64,000 bases of DNA from Carnobacterium divergens (GTDB lineage Bacteria; Bacillota; Bacilli; Lactobacillales; Carnobacteriaceae): NCBI RefSeq assembly GCF_900258435.1, contig NZ_LT992558.1, forward strand, positions 1,579,518 to 1,643,517, written 5' to 3'. A program made the translations under genes and the position numbers. Shown piece by piece: positions 58,759 to 64,000 of this stretch. Under the pieces are notes generated by a model that saw nothing but the letters and a program-made list of their open reading frames with translations, was not told where the DNA came from and ran no database searches. Numbering within the stretch: the stretch's first letter is position 1; each line of letters starts with the position of its first letter.

Positions 58759-59567
58759 TGACTCAAGAAATTCTAACCTTATCACATATCGAAAAAACAT
58801 TTAATAAAGGAACGATTAATCAAAATCAAGTTTTAAAAGGCATTGATTTAACTGTTAATGAAGGCGACTTTATCACCATTATCGGTGGAAACGGTGCTGG
58901 TAAATCCACACTGCTTAATAGTATCGCTGGAAATTTTTTACCTGACGCAGGACGCATTTCTATCGAAGGCAATGATGTAACAAAATTAAAAGAGCACCAA
59001 CGAGCAGCATTGGTTGGTAGAGTATTCCAAGACCCAAGAATGGGGACAGCTTCGCGAATGACGGTTGGAGAAAATATGTCGATGGCTTACCGCAGAGGTC
59101 AAAAAAGAACGTTGCGTAAAGGCAATACTCAAAAAGAGCGAACTTATTTTAAAGAGCAACTAGCCCAATTAGGATTAGGTTTAGAAAATAGAATTGATAG
59201 TGAAATCGGATTGCTTTCAGGTGGGCAACGACAGGCGATTACGTTATTGATGGCTACTTTGAAAAAACCAGCTATTTTACTATTAGATGAACACACAGCC
59301 GCATTAGATCCAAAGACAGCAAAAGTAGTACTGGACTTAACGAATCAACGCATTCAAAATGAGGGGTTAACTACGCTGATGATTACGCATAATATGAAAG
59401 ACGCGTTGACCTATGGCAATCGTTTAATTATGTTAGACTATGGCAAAGTAGTTGTGGATATTACTGGGGATAAAAAATCCCAACTTTCTGTAAATGATGT
59501 GATGAACCTGTTCCAAACGGCGACGAAAGATGGGCATTTAAAAGACGATATGCTTTTAGGAAGTTAA
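58758..59567 (+). CDS. trpZ: Tryptophan-type ABC transporter ATP-binding protein
   Basis: The ATPase has 269 residues. Walker A is GGNGAGKST, the signature is LSGGQRQA, and the Walker B region is LLLDEHTAALDP. His replaces the more common Pro after DE, as in DUF534-linked ATPases. It drives the TrpXYZ importer. The operon ends at the palindrome before the MarR gene. Confidence 0.85.
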   Translation: MTQEILTLSHIEKTFNKGTINQNQVLKGIDLTVNEGDFITIIGGNGAGKSTLLNSIAGNFLPDAGRISIEGNDVTKLKEHQRAALVGRVFQDPRMGTASRMTVGENMSMAYRRGQKRTLRKGNTQKERTYFKEQLAQLGLGLENRIDSEIGLLSGGQRQAITLLMATLKKPAILLLDEHTAALDPKTAKVVLDLTNQRIQNEGLTTLMITHNMKDALTYGNRLIMLDYGKVVVDITGDKKSQLSVNDVMNLFQTATKDGHLKDDMLLGS

Positions 59568-59572
59568 AAAAA

Positions 59573-59642
59573 TTGTATTTAAAGAGGTTTTAGAATATAG
59601 TTGCATAATACAACGGATATCGTTGTGTTATGCAACTATATT
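59573..59642 (+). promoter_or_regulatory. MarR gene promoter with double operator; possible trpZ terminator
   Basis: The promoter is TTGTAT (59573-59578), a 17-base spacer and TATAGT (59596-59601). GTTGCATAATACAAC (59600-59614) and GTTGTGTTATGCAAC (59622-59636) are two GTTG-N7-CAAC palindromes, 22 bases apart centre to centre (two helical turns). Together they make an about 22+22-base inverted repeat with one mismatch, centred near 59618, and TTTTT follows. As RNA it could also end the trpXYZ transcript. Confidence 0.75.
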
Positions 59643-59660
59643 TTTATTAGGAGGAATTTC

Positions 59661-60089
59661 ATGCCAAATCAATCTCAAAATAATGAAATTAAAGCGCAAT
59701 TGGAAGATTTTCATACGCTCTATAAACAATTTGAAACAAACGTGTTAAAAAAGCATATTCTAACAAAATCATCCCTTTCATTGCTGAATCACCTAGATAG
59801 TAATCCAAAAACAATTAAAGAACTCTCTCATGACACAAATTTAGATAAATCAACTTTAAGCCGTCAAGTAGACACTTTAATCAAAAAAAATTTAGCGATG
59901 GAGATTGAACATCTTGATCGTCGTTTAAGGACTGTTCAAATAAGTGATTATGGTCAAGAATTACAAAAGCAAATCCATCAACAATTGGATGAAAAATGGG
60001 ACACTCTCTTTCAGTTATGGTCTAATGAAGAAAAACAATTATTAATGGTTTTATTAGGCAGAATGAACCGGTCTTTTCAGTTAAATTAA
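59661..60089 (+). CDS. MarR family transcriptional regulator
   Basis: This is a winged-helix regulator of 142 residues. The recognition region is TIKELSHDTNLDKSTLSRQV, followed by a wing with EHLDRRLRTVQISDYG. The ATG at 59661 is chosen by TAGGAGGAATTTC; an open frame from 59601 is spurious because it runs through the operator. It probably represses itself at the double operator upstream. No target gene is obvious: trpXYZ lies upstream and an LCP gene with separate control lies downstream. The ligand is unknown. Confidence 0.88.
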   Translation: MPNQSQNNEIKAQLEDFHTLYKQFETNVLKKHILTKSSLSLLNHLDSNPKTIKELSHDTNLDKSTLSRQVDTLIKKNLAMEIEHLDRRLRTVQISDYGQELQKQIHQQLDEKWDTLFQLWSNEEKQLLMVLLGRMNRSFQLN

Positions 60090-60105
60090 GAGTCATTGTA
60101 AAATA

Positions 60106-60148
60106 TTTTAATTTCCTTTAAGATTCCTTAATCTCTTTATGTTTTAAT
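60106..60148 (+). promoter_or_regulatory. Direct-repeat box and -10 upstream of the LCP gene
   Basis: TTTTAATTTCC (60106-60116), TTTAAGATTCC (60117-60127) and TTAATCTCTTT (60128-60138) form three imperfect 11-base direct repeats, followed by TTTAAT (60143-60148) as a possible -10. Tandem 11-base T-rich repeats next to a -10 are the usual form of OmpR/PhoB-family response regulator sites. Confidence 0.4.
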
Positions 60149-60209
60149 AAGAAAGGATTATGAAAAGAAACTACTTATAAAAACAAAAAAAGATGAAAGA
60201 AGGCAAACT

Positions 60210-61139
60210 ATGAGAAATCAACACAAGAAAAAACGCCATATTTTTCGAAATAGCGTACTTATCCTACTAATTTTATTGATAGCAGGAGGCGGCTTTGCTT
60301 ATGCAAGCTATCGCAATAGCTTGAAAGAAGCTCGATCTGATCAAAATTTACCTGATAAATCGGATATTACTTTTAATGGAGAAAAAGCAGAAGATTTAAA
60401 TGACGTCAATATTTTATTTATTGGGAGTGATTCTAGGGGCGATGACCAAGGTCGTTCTGATTCTTTAATGATTGCCCATTACGATTCAAAATCAAAGCAA
60501 CCCAAATTAATTTCTCTAATGAGAGATATGTATGTAGATATCCCCGGTCACGATAAAGATAAAATCAACGCTGCCTATTCATACGGCGGACCTGAATTAT
60601 TAAGAAAAACTATCAGCGAAAACTTTGGCATTGGGATTGAGTATTTTGTAATTGTTGATTTTGATAGTTTCCCCAAAATTATTGATACATTACTACCAGA
60701 CGGTGTTCAAATTGACGCCGAAAAAGATATGTCTGAATATATCGAAGCTTCTATTAAAAAAGGACCTCAAAAAATGGATGGCGAAACCTTACTTCAATAC
60801 GCTCGCTTTAGACATGATGCTGAGAGTGACTTTGGACGTGTAAGAAGACAACAACAAGTATTGAATGCTGTTGCTGAACAAGGTGTTAAAGTCACAAATC
60901 TTACTAAGTTACCAAGTGTGTTAGGGAAAATCGAAGGCTATTCGGTTACTAACTTGCCAAGTAGCTTGTTGCTATCTGCAGGAACAGACTTTGTATTAGG
61001 GAAAACAAAACCGATTGAAACCTTAACCTTACCTGTTGAAGGATCATGGGAAAATGGCTACTACGAACATGCAGGAAGCGTTCTTGAAATTAATACAGCC
61101 AAAAATAAAACAGAATTAAATAAATTTTTAGAAGATTAA
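60210..61139 (+). CDS. LytR-CpsA-Psr (LCP) family cell-wall ligase
   Basis: The family moves teichoic acid or capsule polymers from lipid carriers to peptidoglycan. The protein has 309 residues: a short basic cytoplasmic start, one transmembrane helix (about residues 14-31), then the extracellular LCP domain. Blocks are ILFIGSDSRGDDQGRSDSL, SLMRDMYVDIPG, INAAYSYGG and ARFRHDAESDFGRVRRQQQ, which carry the Arg and Asp residues that bind pyrophosphate. AAGAAGG precedes the ATG. It is monocistronic, ended by a strong terminator. Confidence 0.9.
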   Translation: MRNQHKKKRHIFRNSVLILLILLIAGGGFAYASYRNSLKEARSDQNLPDKSDITFNGEKAEDLNDVNILFIGSDSRGDDQGRSDSLMIAHYDSKSKQPKLISLMRDMYVDIPGHDKDKINAAYSYGGPELLRKTISENFGIGIEYFVIVDFDSFPKIIDTLLPDGVQIDAEKDMSEYIEASIKKGPQKMDGETLLQYARFRHDAESDFGRVRRQQQVLNAVAEQGVKVTNLTKLPSVLGKIEGYSVTNLPSSLLLSAGTDFVLGKTKPIETLTLPVEGSWENGYYEHAGSVLEINTAKNKTELNKFLED

Positions 61140-61145
61140 AAAGTT

Positions 61146-61190
61146 CCTTGCACTGTTAGAAATTAGTCTAATAGCTGCAAGGCTTTTTTT
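61146..61190 (+). terminator. LCP gene terminator
   Basis: CCTTGCA (61146-61152) pairs with TGCAAGG (61176-61182), and inner TTAGA/TCTAA extends the stem. C and seven T follow. Confidence 0.88.
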
Positions 61191-61205
61191 ATAAAAGCAA
61201 ATAAG

Positions 61206-61235
61206 TTTACAGAGGAATCCATTCACTGTTAAACT
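61206..61235 (+). promoter_or_regulatory. Promoter of the DJ-1/PfpI gene
   Basis: TTTACA (61206-61211), an 18-base spacer and TAAACT (61230-61235), about 31 bases before the start. Confidence 0.55.
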
Positions 61236-61265
61236 GAGGGTAATCTATTTTAGGAGGGCATCCCA

Positions 61266-61784
61266 TTGACAGTAAAAAATAAAATAATTATTGCGTTAGT
61301 TAGTGATGATTTTGAAGATTTAGAATTATGGTATCCGGTTATGCGTGTGAGAGAGGCCGGTGGAATCGTGCATTTGGTTGGAGAAGAAAAAAACCACACC
61401 TATATCGGAAAATATGGCGTTCCAGCAACTAGTGATTACGCATTTGAAGAAATTGACTTAGCGGACTATGCTGGAATTTTAGTTCCAGGTGGTTGGGCAC
61501 CTGATAAATTGAGACGTTTTCCAAAAGTAATTGAATTCGTCCAACATTTTAATACGAAACAACAACCAATTGGACAAATTTGTCATGCGGGATGGGTGCT
61601 TGCTTCAGCAGGGATTCTAACAGGCATCAATGTTACCAGCACACCTGGTATTAAGGACGATTTAACGAATGCAGGGGCAATTTGGCACGATACTCCGGCA
61701 ATTACCGACGGACATATCATTTCAAGCCGTAGACCACCTGATTTGCCAGAATACATGATTCATTTCTTAGCAGCATTTGACTAA
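61266..61784 (+). CDS. DJ-1/PfpI family protein
   Basis: The protein has 172 residues. The nucleophile Cys lies in GQICHAGWVL (about residue 107) and the supporting Glu in DDFEDLELW. Many members are deglycase/glyoxalase-like stress proteins or PfpI peptidase relatives; the exact reaction cannot be told. It starts at TTG 61266 with TAGGAGGG upstream. The C-terminal SRRPPDLPEYM is typical of the PfpI branch. Confidence 0.87.
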   Translation: MTVKNKIIIALVSDDFEDLELWYPVMRVREAGGIVHLVGEEKNHTYIGKYGVPATSDYAFEEIDLADYAGILVPGGWAPDKLRRFPKVIEFVQHFNTKQQPIGQICHAGWVLASAGILTGINVTSTPGIKDDLTNAGAIWHDTPAITDGHIISSRRPPDLPEYMIHFLAAFD

Positions 61785-61789
61785 AAAAA

Positions 61790-61818
61790 AGTCTCAGTTA
61801 AACTGGGGCTTTTTTTTT
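61790..61818 (+). terminator. Terminator of the DJ-1/PfpI gene
   Basis: AGTCTCAGT (61790-61798) pairs with ACTGGGGCT (61802-61810), with G-U pairs, followed by eight T. Confidence 0.85.
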
Positions 61819-61839
61819 ATAGGAAGAAAACCATAAAAA

Positions 61840-61848
61840 TGGTAAAAT
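61840..61848 (+). promoter_or_regulatory. Extended -10 promoter of the LD-carboxypeptidase gene
   Basis: TGG-TAAAAT, 24 bases before the start codon. No clear -35. Confidence 0.45.
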
Positions 61849-61871
61849 GAACAATAGAAGTAGGTGAGAAG

Positions 61872-62732
61872 ATGTTAAAAATTGGCGATTCAATCGGATT
61901 AATTGCTTGTTCAAATGGGAAATCACAAGCAGAGCGTCCATTAATTGAAGCTTTAAAAACAAAATTAAACCATCAATTCGGTATTCAAACGATAGAAGCG
62001 AGTACACTTTACCAAAAACCCTCTTCGCTCTTTAGTGGTACCAAACAAGAACGAAGCAACGCATTAATGAAGCTCTACATGGATTCGACTGTTAAAATGA
62101 TTTTTGATTTATCAGGTGGAGACGTAGCAAACGAATTGCTGCCTTTATTAGATTTTAACTGCATTCAAAAATCAAATAAACCCTTTGTTGGTTACAGTGA
62201 CTTAACTGTTTTAATAAATGCAATTTTTCATAAAACTGGTGTACCTGGTTATAACTATCAATTATTAAACCTAGTAGGCAAAGAGGCTGATTTACAAGAA
62301 GAGTATTTTTCACAAGTATTTATTGAAAATAAATCAGTTGGGATAAATTTAACCTGGGGAACAGTCGACAAAATAGCGCTAGATGAATCCTTGATTGGTG
62401 GAAATATTCGCTGTTTATTAAAATTAGCTGGCACACCCTTTTTACCTTCCGTCAAAGGCACATGGTTATTGCTAGAAGCTCGTAGTGGCGACATCACTAC
62501 TATTAGCAGTTATTTTGCACAATTAGAACAAATTGGTTATTTAGAAGATTGTAAAGGCCTATTGTTAGGCGAGTTTACTGAGCTAAAGGAAAAACAACAA
62601 CTTTATCAATTGAAAGAATTGATTTTATCGTATATGTCTCACTATTCTTTTTTTGTTGCCCAAACTGAAGAAGTGGGGCATTCTAGCATTTCAAAGCCTA
62701 TTTTCATTGGAACACGATCAAAAGCGTTGTGA
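61872..62732 (+). CDS. S66 family LD-carboxypeptidase / MccF-like protein
   Basis: The protein has 286 residues and no signal peptide. The catalytic Ser is in GYSDLTVLI, Glu in LLLEARSGD, and His in EEVGHSS. S66 peptidases either trim the terminal D-Ala from tetrapeptide muropeptides (LdcA) or inactivate microcin C-like toxins (MccF). No recycling or toxin genes nearby decide which. Its stop codon overlaps the -35 of the next promoter. Confidence 0.85.
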   Translation: MLKIGDSIGLIACSNGKSQAERPLIEALKTKLNHQFGIQTIEASTLYQKPSSLFSGTKQERSNALMKLYMDSTVKMIFDLSGGDVANELLPLLDFNCIQKSNKPFVGYSDLTVLINAIFHKTGVPGYNYQLLNLVGKEADLQEEYFSQVFIENKSVGINLTWGTVDKIALDESLIGGNIRCLLKLAGTPFLPSVKGTWLLLEARSGDITTISSYFAQLEQIGYLEDCKGLLLGEFTELKEKQQLYQLKELILSYMSHYSFFVAQTEEVGHSSISKPIFIGTRSKAL

Positions 62733-62755
62733 ATCTCTTTAAAACATGCTATTCT
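62727..62755 (+). promoter_or_regulatory. Promoter of ECF S component gene 1
   Basis: TTGTGA (62727-62732), a 17-base spacer and TATTCT (62750-62755). The CATGCTATTCTTT around the -10 is repeated before gene 2. Confidence 0.65.
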
Positions 62756-62783
62756 TTAAAAAATAAAAGAGAGTAGGAAGACT

Positions 62784-63380
62784 ATGTTAAATCAATCAAA
62801 AAAAACCTATCAAATTGCAATTTTAGGGATGCTAACAGCTATTGTGCTGATTCAAAATTTTGTGCCGGTTGTAGGCTATATTCCGATTCCGCCAATTAAT
62901 CCTACGATTATCCACATTACCGTTATTATTGCGGCGTTAACATTGGGGTATAAAAACGGGATGATTTTAGGTCTAGTGTGGGGCGTTGCTTGTATTATTC
63001 GTGCCTTTACAACACCTACAAGCCCATTAGATATTTTATTTTTCACAAATCCTGTTATTGCGATTGTTCCTAGAATATTAGTGGGTTTTGTTGCTGGATA
63101 TGTGTATCAGTTACTCAAAAAAACGAAATTATTGGATAGCTTCTCAATGATTATTTCATCCGTATTAGCCTCATTAACGAATACCATTTTTGTATTGTTG
63201 TTCATTTACCTATTTTACCGTGGGGAATACGCAAGTTTCCTAAATGTTGATCAAGGGAAGTTAATTGGTATTATGGGAATTATTATCATTACTAGCGGAT
63301 TAGCGGAAGCTGTTGCTGCAGGGATTATTGCTCCTATCGTTGCAAAAGCACTAAAACGATTTGTTCCTACTAAAAATTAA
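62784..63380 (+). CDS. ECF transporter S component, copy 1 (possibly pantothenate type)
   Basis: This is the vitamin-binding membrane subunit of an energy-coupling-factor importer, which works with shared EcfAA'T proteins encoded elsewhere. It has 198 residues and about six hydrophobic segments. The block GYIPIPPINPTIIHITVIIA after the first helix, the GMILGLVWG helix and LFFTNPVIAIVPRILVGFVAG are typical of this S family (ECF_trnsprt, PanT-like in lactic acid bacteria). The vitamin is not certain. A close paralogue follows. Confidence 0.8.
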   Translation: MLNQSKKTYQIAILGMLTAIVLIQNFVPVVGYIPIPPINPTIIHITVIIAALTLGYKNGMILGLVWGVACIIRAFTTPTSPLDILFFTNPVIAIVPRILVGFVAGYVYQLLKKTKLLDSFSMIISSVLASLTNTIFVLLFIYLFYRGEYASFLNVDQGKLIGIMGIIIITSGLAEAVAAGIIAPIVAKALKRFVPTKN

Positions 63381-63381
63381 T

Positions 63382-63410
63382 TTGTCAGAAATAAAAAAGC
63401 ATGCTATTCT
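63382..63410 (+). promoter_or_regulatory. Promoter of ECF S component gene 2
   Basis: TTGTCA (63382-63387), a 17-base spacer and TATTCT (63405-63410), with the same GCATGCTATTCTTT context as gene 1. Confidence 0.65.
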
Positions 63411-63465
63411 TTTAAAAGCATCTTGCTCGTCGAGATGTAATTGATATTCGGAGAGTGAACCTTTT

Positions 63466-64000
63466 ATGCAAAATCGTCCCAATAAAACTTATCGTATTGC
63501 AATTTTAGGAATTTTAACAGGAATTATATTGATTCAAAATTTTGTGCCATTTTTAGGTTATATCCCAATTCCACCTTTAAATCCTACCATTATCCATATT
63601 ACAGTAATTGTAGCAGCCTTAACTCTAGGAGTAAAAGATGGTATGATTGTCGGAGCAGTGTGGGGTGTTATTCGTTTGATAAAAGCCTTTATTATGCCAA
63701 GTAGCCCATTAGATTTATTACTTTTTACCAATCCGGTGATTTCAATCGTACCAAGAATTTTAGTCGGTTTTGTAGCAGGGTATGTTTTCTTTAAGCTGAA
63801 GAAGCGTTTGAAAACAACAACAGCCATGACGATTGCCTCTGTTTTAGCTTCGTTAACGAATACAATTTTAGTGTTGTTTTTCATTTATGTTTTTTATAAA
63901 GAAGACTACGCTACTGCAATGAAAGTGGATATGTCAAATTTAGTTAAGTTCTTAGGTACCATTGTTTTAACAAATGGGGTAGCAGAAGCCATTGCTGCGG
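63466..64000 (+). CDS. ECF transporter S component, copy 2 (partial, runs off the window)
   Basis: An ATG at 63466 after GGAGAGTG opens a frame that stays open to the window end (178 codons). It begins MQNRPNKTYRIAILGILTG and keeps the paralogous blocks IPIPPLNPTIIHITVIVAAL, LLFTNPVISIVPRILVGFVA and SVLASLTNTILVLFF. It is clearly a tandem duplicate of the gene upstream, with most change at the N-terminus and in loops. Its 3' end lies beyond 64000. Confidence 0.85.
   Translation, partial: MQNRPNKTYRIAILGILTGIILIQNFVPFLGYIPIPPLNPTIIHITVIVAALTLGVKDGMIVGAVWGVIRLIKAFIMPSSPLDLLLFTNPVISIVPRILVGFVAGYVFFKLKKRLKTTTAMTIASVLASLTNTILVLFFIYVFYKEDYATAMKVDMSNLVKFLGTIVLTNGVAEAIAA

Noticed and set aside
59601-59660. 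N-terminal extension of the MarR protein
   Set aside because: It runs through the operator palindrome and lacks a binding site; ATG 59661 follows a strong AGGAGG.
63558-63884. Minus-strand ORF of 108 codons near the window end
   Set aside because: It is a shadow of the second ECF S component, whose plus frame is open and homologous to the first copy.

Overview
The window is AT-rich Gram-positive DNA with tightly packed operons and strong AGGAGG-type ribosome binding sites. It uses TTG and GTG starts often and has T-tailed intrinsic terminators. RexAB instead of AddAB naming homologues, PyrR-controlled pyr genes, RbsR/RbsK/RbsD, an ECF S component and many lactic-acid-bacterial families point to Lactobacillales, most likely Carnobacterium or a close relative. 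The genus is my inference from gene content and was not searched. I see no tRNA, rRNA, CRISPR array, insertion sequence or prophage.

Layout. 1-9.7 kb: peptidase T, two small conserved proteins, and the rexB-rexA recombinational repair nuclease. 9.7-12.8 kb: a membrane-anchored C39-like protein, a POT-family di/tripeptide transporter and an unknown 99-residue protein. 12.8-18.5 kb: a complete ribose operon rbsRKDACB with its own promoter and a LacI-type operator. 18.5-36 kb: an alpha/beta hydrolase, then a large allantoin degradation locus in three transcription units around a PucR regulator. The first unit is allC-MFS-allE-allD-allD-allF-allG-allH-allK. The second is pucG. The third is pucI-allB on the minus strand. 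36-37 kb: an LssY_C-domain protein. 37.3-50.6 kb: lspA-rluD, then pyrR-pyrP-pyrB-pyrC-carA-carB-pyrK-pyrD-pyrF-pyrE with two PyrR attenuators. 50.7-56.4 kb: a drug-efflux MFS gene behind a leader peptide, a glycerophosphodiesterase, a GyrI-like protein, RqcH and an alpha carbonic anhydrase. 56.4-59.6 kb: a tryptophan-type ABC transporter trpXYZ behind a long, structured leader. 59.6-64 kb: a MarR regulator, an LCP cell-wall enzyme, a DJ-1/PfpI protein, an LD-carboxypeptidase and two tandem ECF S components, the last cut by the window edge.

How the genes work together. PucI imports allantoin, AllB opens it to allantoate, AllC and AllE release ammonia to give ureidoglycolate, and AllD oxidises this to oxalurate. 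AllFGH (oxamic transcarbamylase) splits oxalurate to oxamate and carbamoyl phosphate, and AllK makes ATP from the latter. PucG offers a second, transaminase route from ureidoglycine to oxalurate. The locus therefore looks like a fermentative allantoin pathway that yields nitrogen, NADH and ATP. It joins an Escherichia-type all pathway to a Bacillus-type PucR/PucG/PucI module. Carbamoyl phosphate is also the substrate of PyrB about 12 kb further on.

The most interesting non-coding sequence is the 449-base trpX leader (56414-56862). It holds two small ORFs with Trp codons, a four-segment mutually exclusive RNA fold ending in a terminator, a second strong terminator, and a leader ORF whose third Trp codon lies in the trpX ribosome binding site. 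The efflux-gene leader (50671-50838) and the MarR double operator (59573-59642) are the next best regulatory leads.
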